Below, piece by piece: positions 1 through 10,859 of a stretch of DNA of 64,000 bases. Position numbers and translations under genes: made by a program. Below the pieces are notes generated by a model that did no database searches, had not been told where the DNA came from, and saw only the letters and a program-made list of their open reading frames with translations. The DNA comes from Cephalopachus bancanus. Lineage: Eukaryota > Chordata > Mammalia > Primates > Tarsiidae. Each line of letters starts with the position of its first letter. Within the stretch, counting starts at the first letter, position 1. The DNA is taken from NCBI GenBank assembly GCA_027257055.1, contig JAPVLO010000206.1, positions 1,674,001 through 1,738,000 of the forward strand, written 5' to 3'.

Positions 1-602
1 CTATGTAGTTCCAATTGACACCTGTCACATCCCGAGGTAGAGCCTTTGTAAACTCCATGTTCAAGTGCCCTGTTAAGGTATGTCTTCTGTCTTGGCCCAC
101 GGAGTTGCTTAAGCACAGATCCTAGAGGCAGAGCTGCCATGATCTGCTCACAGGGGTTGACTACTTGTTGACTCCAATATCACATGAGTGTTTGTCACTT
201 TTACTTCCAAAAGGAAGGTCATGCTGCTCATCAGTGAGAAATGTTCGGCTCTCATCTGTCAGCTGTTTGTTTGTTTTTGCTATCTTTCTACGTGAGAAGA
301 CATTTAATCATGGATCCACAGAGAAGCAATAGTATGAGGCCTCTGAAGGCTGAGCTTTCAGCTCGCTCATCATAACACGTGTGAAAGAACTGAATAATGG
401 AATTGGAAAATACTAAGTTGCTCAAAATCTAAAGATATTTTATCCCTTTCTCTCCTTCTTTAAATAAGAAGGGACTGCGGTATACTAAATTGAAGTGAAA
501 TAATAACTGAATTCTAAAAAGTTTAGCATCCTTTACATGTTTAAATTTCTGCTCTGTAGTACCATTCAGAGACCTAATTTGCTGCAACCCAGTCATACAG
601 TT
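1..602. other. Unassigned sequence
   Basis: No coding pattern or repeat family recognised. Ordinary AT-moderate mammalian non-coding sequence. Confidence 0.5.
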
Positions 603-612
603 AAAATATTGT

Positions 613-896
613 TAGCTGGGCTCGGTGACTCAGCCTGTAATCCCGCGCCTTTGGGAGGCTGAGGTGAGTGGATTGCCTGAGCCCGAGGGTTCCAGACCCG
701 CCTGGGCAGTGAGACCTCATCTCTACAATAAATCAAAAAATCAGCCGGGCATGGTAGCGCATGTCTGTAATTCTGGCTACTCGGAAGGCTGAGGCAGAAG
801 GATCGCTGGAGCCCAGCAGGCGAGGCTACGGTGACCAGGAGTGGCCACTGCACTCCAGTCTGGGCGACCGAGTGAGACTCCAACTCAAAAAAAAAA
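613..896 (+). mobile_element. Alu, lineage-specific young type
   Basis: Full dimer from GCTGGGCTCGG to an A tail. It has CTCAGCCTGTAATCCCGCGCC and the short GGGCAGTGAGACC form that lacks the ACTTGGC-type segment. The flanking TSD AAAATATTGT is at 603-612 and 897-906, so the insertion boundaries are clear. Confidence 0.95.
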
Positions 897-1139
897 AAAA
901 TATTGTATGCTGTTGAAAGCAATGACATCAGACGCATTGCTTCCAATGGGATAAATCTGCTCAAAGGTATAAACTATGAAGACCAGATCTACAGAAGATA
1001 CCAACTCAGTGAGACTTCTTATTCACACAGACTTAGTTTCATTGCCAATAACTATGAATTATTACAAAAAATAAATATTTGCAATGGAGGATTACAGAAT
1101 GGGAAAAATATATTTACACTTCTTTAGTAAAAATAATTT

Positions 1140-1421
1140 GGCTGGACATGGTGGCTCTTGCCTGCAATCTTGGCACTTTGGGTGACCAAGACAGGAGAAT
1201 TGCTTGAGCCCAGGGGATAGAGACCAGCCTGAGCAATACAGCAAGACCTTGTCTCTGCCAAAAAGGAAAAAAAAAATTAGCCTAGTATGATGGAGCACGC
1301 CTGAGGTGGAAGGATCGCCTGAGCCCAGAATTCTGAAGCTGCAATGAGCTGTGACTGTGTTACTGCACCCAAGCCTGGATGACAGAGACCTTGACTCAAT
1401 TAAGTAAATAAATAAATAATA
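1140..1421 (+). mobile_element. Alu, old AluJ-like copy
   Basis: Diverged dimer (GGCTGGACATGGTGGCTC ... GACAGAGACCTTGACTC) with a mid A-rich linker at 1267-1275 and an AT-rich (AAAT)n tail. It lacks the lineage-specific changes of the younger copies. Confidence 0.85.
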
Positions 1422-1477
1422 AAAGTTGGGCTGTGACTATGAGAAAGAGAAAAGAGAGAAATAAACTACCAATTGTT

Positions 1478-1690
1478 AAATGCATACTAGGTGCAAAGAG
1501 ATATACAGTACATACTGTCTCTCATTTTAACTGTTAGAACACTCCCGTGAAGTGGGTATTATTATTCTTACTTCGAAGTTTAGGCAACTGAAGCTCAAAG
1601 AATTTGAGTAACTGACCCAAAGTTATATACTAGTAAGAGAAGAAACTCCAATTCAAATTGAGATCTGTATGCTTCCAAAATTCACTCTTT
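1478..1690 (-). mobile_element. MIR SINE
   Basis: The plus strand shows the complement of the MIR core: a GTGGGTATTATTATT block, then GCAACTGAAGCTCAAAGAA, then a ctagtaag-like segment. Ancient and diverged. Confidence 0.75.
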
Positions 1691-2282
1691 CTTTTTGAGT
1701 ATAAGGGAGTCTAATTGAAAATATTCCCTATATCCCCTATGAGTTTGAACTCAGTTAAGAAATAAGAGAAGGAGATCAAAGCATCAGTTTCCTTACTTAT
1801 GAAAATGTGGTTTTCGATGTGTGGCCCAAAGGTCCTGCTATAGTTTGCAGGAAATTAGAAGTCTTTGTCCTCTTGGATCCTGGCTCAGCAGCAGGACCCC
1901 TGTGCAATATCTCCCTCCCCAGAGTTATGACACAAGTGAAGAGAAAATTAGTGCATGGGGTGGGGGCGCTTGCTGGCAGAAGGAGAAATCTAAGGTGTGG
2001 AACCAAGCATGTTGGGTTCTTCTTCCAAGTTCTCAGATTGTTTACTTCTATTACACAGAGATGTGACTGCGGTAGTGAGAAGCAGGGATGTTCCTCCTAT
2101 CCTTTCCCTCTTAGGGAGTAGGGTGGAAATCTCCCCCATCTAAGGAAATGAAAATGTAAAAATACTGTTGCTTCTTCAAGCAATCTACCTCACCAAACTA
2201 TCCAGGGGCTGATGCCCGTTTGCCGCTGCTAAACTGTGCCAGGAAAGAACATTCTGGTCTTTCTTTTCCATTCTAGGTACGA
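1691..2282. other. Unassigned sequence
   Basis: Overlapping short open frames at 1797-2121 on both strands have no recognisable protein similarity. No repeat recognised. Confidence 0.4.
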
Positions 2283-2440
2283 CAGTGTGGCTTGGTGCTT
2301 AAAGGCATGGGGCTTTGAATTGCAGACCTGGGTTTGAGTGATGGATCCACTAGTTGCTGAGCCTTAGGCAAGTTTCTTAATCTCTCTAAACTTTATTTTT
2401 CTCAACTAAAGATAAAAATAGGGAGTAGTTATTGCAACAC
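2283..2440 (+). mobile_element. MIR SINE
   Basis: MIR order is visible: GACAGTGTGGCTTGGTGCTTAAAG, then CAGACCTGGGTTTGAGT, then CCTTAGGCAAGTTTCTTAA and CTCTCTAAACTT. Confidence 0.8.
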
Positions 2441-2826
2441 ATGATCTAGCATTTCCTTTGGATGTGATTGAAGCAATGGTGAAACTGAGGAATATTGTAT
2501 CAGTATTAATTTTATGATTTTGTTAACTGGTTATGTAAGAGAATATTCTTGCTTTTAGAAAATATACTCTGAAGGTACAAAAAAAAAAACAGGGAGTAGT
2601 TGCAAGAATAGTGAATAGCATGTAGTATGTGTATTTGATATGTTAGTTAACTATTATCCTGGACATGATTTATTCCAAGTAGAAATTGGAATTGGAATTG
2701 TAGGGCCTAGTTTAAGTTCTGAGATGTCATTGGTATATTGTTTCACTCCACGGTAAATAAGAAGGAATGGGCTAAAGAGCGTAAACCAGGGAAGGCATAG
2801 AAAAGGTGAGTTGTGTTTGCCAATCG
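2441..2826. other. Unassigned sequence
   Basis: No recognised element. A ten-A run is at 2580-2589. Confidence 0.4.
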
Positions 2827-3215
2827 TGTTATGGACTGAATTGTTTTTCCAAAATTCGTATTTTGAAGTCCTAACCCCCAGCACCTCAGAATCTGACTGT
2901 ATTTGGAGATAGGATCTTGAAAGAGGTAATTAAGTTGAAATGAGGTCATATTGGATTAGAGTCACTAAGCTCTAACCCAATATGACTAGTGTCCTTACTA
3001 AGAGGAGGAAGAGACACAAGGGAGGTGAACACACAGAGAAAAGATCATGTAAGGACACAAAGAGAAAGCAGACATCTATAGACCAAGGGGAGAGACCTCA
3101 GAAGAAACTGACCTTGCCTGTACCTCGATCTGGAACTTTCAGCCTCCAGAACCATGAAAAAAACTTCTTTTGTTCAAATCACCCAGTGTGTGGCATTTTG
3201 TTGTTGGTAGATGAA
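2827..3215 (+). mobile_element. MLT1-type LTR (ERVL-MaLR)
   Basis: Starts TGTTATGGACTGAATTG and continues GAAGTCCTAACCCCCAGCAC, a TAATTAAGTTGAAATGAGG block, GTGTCCTTACTAAGAGGAGG, and the 3' part AGCCTCCAGAACCATGA with CACCCAGTGTGTGGCATTTTG. This is the full order of a MaLR solitary LTR. It has no coding capacity. Confidence 0.9.
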
Positions 3216-4264
3216 TACGCAACCCAAAGAAATGCTCCTTCTACATTCTCCCTCTTCCACTTTATGGGTTCTTTTCCTCATTTTTTCTTTTTCTTTCTTT
3301 CTCTTCTCTTCTTTCCTTTTATTTTTCTGCCTTCCTATGCCTTCCTTTGCCTTTCCAGGAAAGTGAATTCCAGATTTGGTTAACCATTCATCTCATCAGT
3401 TCGGCAAAGCAAATGTCCTCAATTGTTTCTTTCATTATTTAAGTATTATAGGATCAGAATGTCACTGATTTTTCTGGGGGAAATGAAGCATTAAAAAAGT
3501 CAGAAGTAAGGTTTTGGGCCAATTTCATTGGTTTTAAGCGAGGGAAGGGAGGAGACTCATGTGGTTTTGACAATGGGAAGCACCATGTGGTTTGGCCTGG
3601 CAGGCACTCTAGGCTTTAGGTCTTGGTTTGAATCCAGACTAGAAAATTATTACTTTCTAAAAGTCTTGAGGATTTGGTCTGGAAAAGTCTATGTAAAGAG
3701 ATCTACGTTTGGAAGGAATTGTGATTTTGCAGAACTAGAGAAGAGTTTCCACAGTTACTTTTCTGGCATCATTGTTCCATCCAGGTCTTGGATCGATCCA
3801 AGCCATGCATGAGAGTAACCATTTATAAGTTCTTACTGGCCAGCACTAAAACCCTTTAGAAAAGGAACTCGAGGCACCTCTAAAGAGCAGAGTCATGCAA
3901 TCATGGTGGGATTATAGCTCCTCCCAAGGTCAGCTTCTCAGTGAAATGCTGCCTTCCTGGAGACTGCATGTAAAATAAATATTAAGCATGATCATTAAAA
4001 AATAATTTATCTCTGACCATCAAATAGTGAAATAGTATATCAATTTTATTATTCTATATGCATACATGGAGTCTTGGCTTGAGTGCTGAGCTTGGATTTC
4101 TCCAATGAACATCTTGCCATAATTCATACTGAAAATTTTTCCATTTACTGTGGTTGAACTATTTGCATAATTCTCAGGTTGGACTCAGTGGCCCTATATT
4201 TGTGTGTGCTGGTATAGCTGAAAAGAGTAAAATGTTACTGATGTTCTCCCCTCTCAGTTTACTC
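3216..4264. other. Unassigned, with a pyrimidine-rich tract
   Basis: Positions 3236-3345 are strongly C/T-rich (CTTTCTTTCTCTTCTCTTC). About 3560-3660 has a faint MIR-like pattern (GGTCTTGGTTTGAATCCAGAC) that is too weak to call. Nothing else recognised. Confidence 0.45.
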
Positions 4265-4437
4265 TTAGAGATTTTTTTTTTTCCATTTTAAATTCAGAGG
4301 GTGAAAATGCATATTTGTTACATGGGTTTATTATATGATGATGAGGTTTGGGCTTCTATTGGACCTGTTATCCAAAGAGTGAACACGGTACCCAATTGGT
4401 AGTTTTCCAATCCTTGCCCCTCTCCCTCCTTCTTGTC
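4265..4437 (-). mobile_element. L1 3' end (old primate/mammal type)
   Basis: A T run at about 4270-4281 is the complement of the poly(A) tail. It is followed by the complement of an L1 3' UTR end: TTTGTTACATGGG, GATGAGGTTTGGGCTTC, GTACCCAATTGGTAGTTTT and CTTGCCCCTCTCCCTCC. It abuts an ORF2 fragment of opposite orientation. Confidence 0.85.
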
Positions 4438-5722
4438 AGAGTTCCCCCAAAAGTTGAAAAGGTATTCCTCCCTGACTAATTCTATGAAACCAAGATCATC
4501 CTTATACTAAAATCTGGCAAAGACACACACACAAAAGAAAACTACAGATCAATATCCCTGATGAATGTAGACACAAAAATTCTCAACAAAATACTAGCAA
4601 ATTGTACCCAACAGCACATCAAAAAGATCATTCATCATGATCAAGTGGGCTTTATTCCTGGGATGCAAGATTGGTTCAACATATGCAAATCAATAAATGT
4701 AATCCACCACATAAACAGAGTTAAAAACAAGAGCTACATGATCACCTCTATAGATGCAGAAAAGGCATGTGATAAAATCCATTATCCTTTCATGATAATA
4801 ACCCTCAACCACATCAGTATTGAAGGAACATACTTCAAAATAATAAGAATCATCTATGTCAAACCCACAGTCAACATCATACTGAATGGGCAAAAGCTGG
4901 AAATATTACCTCTAAGAACTGGAACAAGACAAGGGTGCCCACTCTTACCAATTTAACATTGTATTGAAATTCCTAACTAAAGTTGTTAGGCAAGAGAAAT
5001 AAAGGCATTTGAATAGGAAAAAAAGTGGTCAAATTATCTCTATTTGCAGACAATATAATGCTACATCTAGAAAACCCTGAACATTCCACCAAAAGACTAC
5101 TAGATGTGGATAAGTGATTTCAGTAAAGTTTCAGGATCCAAAGTGAACATTCAAAATCAGTGACATTTCTATATACCCACAACACTCAAGCTAAGAACCA
5201 AATCTAGAATGCAATTCCATTGACAATAGCCACTAAACAAACAAACAGACAAAAACAAAAAACAAACAAACAACAACAAAAAAACCACCTGGGACTACAT
5301 CAAAACAAAAAGGTGAAAGATCTCTGTAAGGAGAACCATAAAATACTAATGAAGTTTTTTTTAATGGCATAAACAACTAGAAAAACATTCCATGAATCAA
5401 TATTGTTAAAGTGTCAATTTTCCCAAAAGCAATCTATAGGTTCAACACAATCCTTATCAAATTACCAGCATCATTTTTCACAAAACTAGAAAGACACAAT
5501 TCTAAAGTGCACATGGAAGCAAAAAAGAACCTGACTAGCCAAAACAATCCTAAGCAAAAAAGAACAAAGCCATAGGCATCACATTACTCATCTCCAAACT
5601 TTACTACATGGCTATAGTAACCCAAACAGCATGATACTGGTACAAAATAGACACATAGGACAAGGAACAGGAGAGAACCCAGGGATAAAGCCACTCATCT
5701 ACAGCCAACTGATCTTTGACGG
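4438..5722 (+). mobile_element. L1 ORF2 fragment, reverse transcriptase region, inactive
   Basis: Residues of the L1 reverse transcriptase are readable at 4561-4956: [12 protein letters not shown], the motif-A stretch [11 protein letters not shown], and [13 protein letters not shown]. The reading frame then breaks, and the catalytic-site region near 5047-5059 reads FADN instead of the family's FADD. Homology continues through an A-rich insertion at about 5236-5284 to CAGCCAACTGATCTTTGAC. There is no 3' UTR or poly(A) tail of its own in this orientation. It may be the inverted 5' part of the element at 4265-4437. Confidence 0.85.
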
Positions 5723-5766
5723 ATTTGGAGTCTGAATTTTAATTTACAGCTCTAATCCTGTGTTCT

Positions 5767-6068
5767 TTTTTTTTTTTTTTTTTTTTTTTTTGAGTTGGAG
5801 TCTCACTCTGTCGCCCAGACTGGAGTGCAGTGGCTGCTCCCGGCCACTGCAGCCTAGACCTGCTGGGCTCCAGCGATCCTTCCGCCTGAGCCTTCTGAGT
5901 AGTAGCCGGAATTTCAGTCATGCGCTACCACGCCCGGCTGATTTTTTGATTTATTGTAGAGATGAGGTCTCGCTGCCCAGGCGGGTCTCGAACCCGCGGG
6001 CTCAGGCAATCCACTCACCTCAGCCTCCCAAAGGCGCGGGATTACAGGCTGAGCCACCGAGCCCAGCT
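5767..6068 (-). mobile_element. Alu, lineage-specific young type
   Basis: Begins with a long T run and GAGTTGGAGTCTCACTC, and ends GAGCCACCGAGCCCAGC. It has the shortened GTCTCGCTGCCCAGG form. The 16-bp perfect TSD TCTAATCCTGTGTTCT at 5751-5766 and 6069-6084 marks a fairly recent insertion. Confidence 0.97.
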
Positions 6069-6084
6069 TCTAATCCTGTGTTCT

Positions 6085-6321
6085 AAGGATCACATTAAGT
6101 TTGGTTTTTCCTCACCGTCTCGGCAACTGCACTTCACTTGAAATGAGATGCCCCCATCTCTGGTCAGCGTGCACTAGTCACTAGTCCCTCTGACACTCTT
6201 CTTCCCCACTGCCTATCGCTTGTCTGTTTAAAGTCCTGCGCCCAGGCATCCTGAGTGTTCAGACAGTCTTGATGGTGCTTGCACCTCTCTAGTAACATCC
6301 TACAGGAGCTCCCCTGTTTAT
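6085..6321. other. Unassigned sequence
   Basis: Short unique stretch between an Alu and an LTR fragment. No feature seen. Confidence 0.4.
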
Positions 6322-6419
6322 TAGTGTCCTACAGTTGCTGAAACACATTACACCAGACTGGGAGGCCTCAAACAGTACAAATGTATCCTCTCAAAGTTTG
6401 AATGCAAGAAGTCCAAAAT
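6322..6419 (-). mobile_element. MLT1-like MaLR LTR, first part (split)
   Basis: The complement of the LTR's 3' end is visible: CCTACAGTTGCTGAAACAC, CAGACTGGGAGGCCTCAAAC, GAAGTCCAAAAT. The LTR resumes at 8419 after a 2-kb Alu+L1 insertion. Confidence 0.7.
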
Positions 6420-6703
6420 TGGCCAGACTCGTGGCTCAGCCTATAATCCCAGCACTTTGGGGGGCTGAGGCAAGCAGGTTGCCTGAGTCTGAGGGATTGA
6501 GACCAGTCTGGGCAACTTGGCAAGACCTTATCTTTACAATTAAAAAAAAAAAAAAAGAGCCAGGCACAGTAGTGGGCACCTGTAGTTCCGGCTACTTGGA
6601 AGGCTGAGATGGAAGAATCCCCAGAGCCCAGCATGTCGACGCTGGGGTGGGCCATGAGCGTCCCACTGCACTCCAGCCTGGGCGATGGAGTGAGATGCCA
6701 ACT

Positions 6704-6724
<21 letters not shown>
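6420..6724 (+). mobile_element. Alu, 5' half of a joint Alu+L1 insertion
   Basis: Full dimer (GGCCAGACTCGTGGCTCAGCC ... GATGCCAACTC) of the intermediate type with CAGCACTTTGGG. It ends in about 20 A, then (GA)n. On its left lies the LTR flank AAGAAGTCCAAAAT (6406-6419). On its right lies L1 sequence, with no repeat of that flank. The matching TSD copy is at the far end of the L1. Confidence 0.9.
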
Positions 6725-6734
<10 letters not shown>

Positions 6735-8404
6735 GAGAGAGAACTACAAAACACTGCTCAAAGAAATCCAAGAAGACACAAACAAATGGAAAAATACTCA
6801 ATGCTCATGGATAGGAAGAATCAACATTGTTAAAATGTCCATCCTACCAAAGGCAATCTACAGATTCAACGCAACACCTATTAAGTTACCAGCATCATTC
6901 TTCTCAGACCTGGAAATAACAATATAGAAATTCATATGGAAATATAGACAACCACGAATAGCCAAAACAATCTTTAGCACAAGAAACAAAGCAGGAGGTA
7001 TCACACTTCCAGACTTCAAACTTTACTATAAGGTTACAGTAATCAAAACAGACTGGCATTGGTACAAGAACAGGCACACAGACCAGTGGAACAGGACAGA
7101 GATCCCAGAAACAAAACCTCAATTCCTCAACAAACTCATCCAAAGTCTCCAACAACAACCACTGGGGAGAGGAGAACCTGTTCAGTAAATGGTGCTGGGA
7201 AAACTGGCTGATCATATGCAGAAGATTGAAACAGGACCCCTGTCTATCACCATATACAAAAATTAATTCTAAATGGATCAAAGACCTAAGCGTAAAACCT
7301 CAAATTATAAAAATCTTAGAAAATGCAGGAGACACCCTTATGGAAATTGGAACTGGCAACCAATTCCTATTCAGAACCCTAAAGGCCAATACCTTAACAA
7401 ATAAGATAGACAAGTGGGATCTCATCAAACTAACAAGCTTCTGCAAAGCAAAAGTAACCATCAAGAGAGCAGAGAGACAGCCCACAGAATGGGAAAAAAT
7501 ATTTTCCAACTGTATATCTGACAAAGGCCTAACATCTAGGTCTACAAGGAACTCAAACATGCTGAAAGGAAAAAAGCAAACAACCCCATTAAGAAGTGGG
7601 CAAAAGACATGAATAGACACTTCTCAAAAGAAGATATATGGGCAGTCAACAGATATATGAAAAAGTGTTCAGCCTCACTCATCATCAGAGAAATGCAAAT
7701 CAAAACCATATTGAGATGCCACCTAACCCCAGTAAGAATGGCCATCATTAATAAAACAAACAACAACAGATGCTGGAGAGGGTGCAGAGAAAAAGGAACG
7801 CTTCTACACTACTGGTGGGATTGCAAACTAGTGCAACTTCTCTGGAAGACAGTGTGGCGATTTCTGAAAGAACTAGAAATGGACCTTCCCTATGATCCAG
7901 CAATTCCCCTATTGGGAATATACCTGGAGGAACTCAAATCATTCTACAAAAAAGATACCTGCACAAGTATGTTTGTTGCAGCTCGATTCACAATAGCAAA
8001 AACATGGAACCAACCATGTTGCCCATTGAAGCTGGACTGGATAAAAAAAATGTGGTACATATACACAATGAAATATTATGCAGCCATAAAGAAAGACAAA
8101 CATATGGACTTTGCAGCCACTTGGATGGATTTAGAGTCGATCATACTCAGAGATCTATCACAAAAACAAAGAACAGAGTCCTATATGTTCTCACTCATAA
8201 GCGGACCTTGAACAATTATAATACTATAAGAAAGGGATTGGCAGTAGTGGGAAACTATCAGGGGAGAGGGATGGGATTGGCAGTTGAGGGAAACTGCTAG
8301 GGAGGGAGGGGCACATTCATCAACAAGGGTACCTGCTTAATCAGCATTTGTATACCTAACCCTGAATTGTACCCCACATCTTTATAATTAAAAAGAAGAA
8401 GAAG
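6725..8404 (+). mobile_element. L1 3' fragment (ORF2 C-terminal part plus 3' UTR)
   Basis: A 5'-truncated L1. A (GA)n junction leads into ORF2 at ACTACAAAACACTGCTCAAAG. ORF2 runs through the cysteine-rich C-terminal region (open frame 7609-8211 with [37 protein letters not shown] and [13 protein letters not shown]) to a stop. The 3' UTR has GAAAGGGATTGGCAGTAGTGG and CCTGAATTGTACCCCACATC, and the tail is (AAG)n. A frame break near 7600 separates two ORF2 segments, so it is inactive. The TSD AAGAAGTCCAAAAT at 8405-8418 matches 6406-6419. Confidence 0.93.
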
Positions 8405-8418
8405 AAGAAGTCCAAAAT

Positions 8419-8740
8419 CAAGGTGTTGACAGGGTCATGCTGTTTCTAAAGTCTCTAGAGAAGAATCCTTCCTCATTTCTGGTAGCTCCTAGTGTTCCTT
8501 GGCTTGCAGCTGCATCATCCCAACCCCTGCCTCTGTCATCACATGGCCTTTTTCTCAGTGTCTGTATCTCTCTGTTTTTCATATAAGAACATCAGTCAAT
8601 GGATTTAGTGTCCACTCTAATCCAGTATGACCTTATCCTAGCCTGACTAATCACATCTACAAAGACCCTATTTCCAAATGAGATCATATTCTAAGGTTCT
8701 ATCCAGGTGGACATTAATTATTGGGGGGGCATTAATCAAC
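8419..8740 (-). mobile_element. MLT1-like MaLR LTR, second part (split)
   Basis: Continues exactly where 6419 stopped: CAAGGTGTTGACAGGGTCATG, CCTTGGCTTGCAGCTGCATC, TCACATGGCCTTTTTCTCAG, CTACAAAGACCCTATTTCC. Confidence 0.7.
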
Positions 8741-9879
8741 TCAGTAAACTCAGGGACCTTGTTGACTCTCTCTCTGCCCAAATCCACCATACAGGATCAC
8801 CTGGTGGTGATTGTGCTAAAAGCAACAAACTACTGTTTGTTCTGGAGTTCAAACTGGCTCAGAAGGACCCTGGGAGCCACATGAATATGAAAAACTGTAT
8901 CTCACTGTGGAAACTACAGATGAGCATTCACTGGGGCTCCTTGCTTATTATGAAACAGGCAATAGGCTTAACTCACTTTGAAAGGTAGAATGTATTTTAT
9001 AATATCTGATATGTAGTTCATTTTTCCTTAAGGCAATAAAAAAAGTACCCTGAAGATGTTGAAAATAAGTCATTAAGTTGGTATGGTAGTCAAAGAAGAA
9101 CATATTGGATTAAAAGATGACAGAAATAACTTTCTTAAAATTGCCTTTACAAAAGACATAATGAATTGTAAATTGTGCTTGCCAAAATACAGCTCTTAGT
9201 CCATCATGTACCTGATATTTCTTTCCAAGTTGAAAATGAATCAGAGGATTGAAGTCACTTGAAAGAAAGATTTTTTAATGCAGTTACGTCTAAATTGTAG
9301 CAGTTCCACCCACCCTCATGTACAACGCCAACTGAAATTCTGACAAGCTGCTCCATATATATCTAACGTCAGAATTAAGATTTTTTCTATGGTATTTAGC
9401 TGAGCTATATTGAAGAAAAAGGAAGGACACTTAGCTATTCTCTGTTCGCCAAACTAGATTTACAGCTCAAAACAGAGAGCAGACTAGGAACATGGATTGA
9501 TGAAAATCACTTCCATCTAAATGAACCCTAAGAAGCTTGCTGGATATAATTGTTATCATAGACTTAGACAGATCACTTTGCCAAATGTTTTCATTAAAAA
9601 AAAAAAAAGTAAGCCAGACTGGAAGCAATCTGGAAATCTCTATTTTTTCTATATTTCCCTTTCCCATGAGGGTGGGAGTGCTCAGAATGTAGAGAAGAGT
9701 GGACAGAACCAGTCTTTCTCTGAATCTCAAGATTTGCAGAGAGGTGAAGAAGACACCATTAAACAGGCAGAGGGCATAAACAGTTTGAAGGCAATTTTAA
9801 AACTGTGTGGTCTCTTGGACGATTAGAGCTTGCCTAGCAGGCTATGTTAATGCCTTCAACAATGAATGTCGGGAAGCAC
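8741..9879. other. Unassigned sequence
   Basis: No repeat family or coding pattern recognised. A 13-A run at about 9597-9609 has no SINE or retrocopy attached that I can identify. Confidence 0.4.
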
Positions 9880-10080
9880 CATAAGAGATTGGTTTCCAGC
9901 ATGGACTTGAGAATCAGATAGACTTGAGGAGTCTCACCTATTTCTCCATGAGGAAAGAAGTTAATTTCCCTCCATTTTTTCATGTCAAATGAGGGCTTAT
10001 AAGAGTATCTATTTCATACAATTGTTAGAAGCTTAAACAAGATATGTGCAAAATGAATGGCAAATACTGTTTAACAAAAG
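9880..10080 (+). mobile_element. MIR SINE
   Basis: Diverged MIR: GACTTGAGAATCAGATAGAC, then TTTCATGTCAAATGAGGG, then GTATCTATTTCATACAATTG and AATGAATGGCAAATACTG. Confidence 0.65.
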
Positions 10081-10254
10081 CTAAGAATTACTAGAAATCT
10101 TTTTTGATGTGTTTTATTTTGCCTTTGGAATATACAGAGACTAATTTCTAATGACTTTAACTCAAGGACAGTATAAAAATCTGCCTTTTCATTAGACTTT
10201 GCACTGCACAATGTTTAGGCACGATGTTTGGGGTTTGTCCCTGGCTTTGAGGTC

Positions 10255-10370
10255 TCCCCAACTATTATGTAATGGGAAGAGCGATGAATTTAGAGTCAGT
10301 AGATCTGGATTTAAGTCTGAACACAGTCACCAACTTCTCTGGGACCAGTTCCTCGTCCATGAATGGAATT
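10255..10370 (+). mobile_element. MIR SINE fragment
   Basis: 5' half of a MIR: AATGGGAAGAGCGATGAATT, TAGAGTCAGTAGATCTGG, ATTTAAGTCTGAACACAGTC. Confidence 0.6.
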
Positions 10371-10859
10371 GTTCCAGCTTCAGAATTCTAGGTCTGTAGC
10401 TAAACTAGTATGATGAGTAAGCCTGTGGAGAGAACAGGTGAAGATCTGAAGTGGGAAGAGATGGTCAGTAGAGGCAGGATAGAGAGAGATGGTGATGTTT
10501 AGAAGAAAAGGGCAGAGGGTGATGGAGGAGGACCATGTGGTGATAAAAGAAAGAGAGGAGGAAGACAAATGAGGAAAAGAGAGGAGGAAGGACGGTGGGA
10601 AGAAAGAAGAAAAAGGATAGAATGAGAATTCTGCTTGGTTATGTAAGTGCTGACAAAGCTGGGTCCTTCTAACCTGAGTGAGAGCCCAGGGCTGCGGCTG
10701 GCAGTGGCTGATTGGCCTGTGGGAGGAACCCCGTGATGTCAGCATTGCTATGGCCTTTCTTTCCAGGAGCTAGAATTAGAAGATACCAAGTTTTGCTTAA
10801 GGGGTCAGTGTGGGATCAGACTGAAAACAGGCCTTTGAAATGTACTTAGAAAAAAGAAT
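10371..10859. other. Unassigned, purine-rich then GC-richer
   Basis: Positions 10440-10620 are G/A-rich (GAGAGGAGGAAG type). Positions 10660-10760 are GC-richer, with an inverted CCAAT (CTGATTGG, near 10708) and a CRE-like TGATGTCA (near 10734). No transcript evidence can be read from sequence. Confidence 0.4.

Noticed and set aside
7609..8211. 200-codon open frame as a host gene
   Set aside because: It is the C-terminal part of L1 ORF2, continuous with L1 3' UTR and tail.
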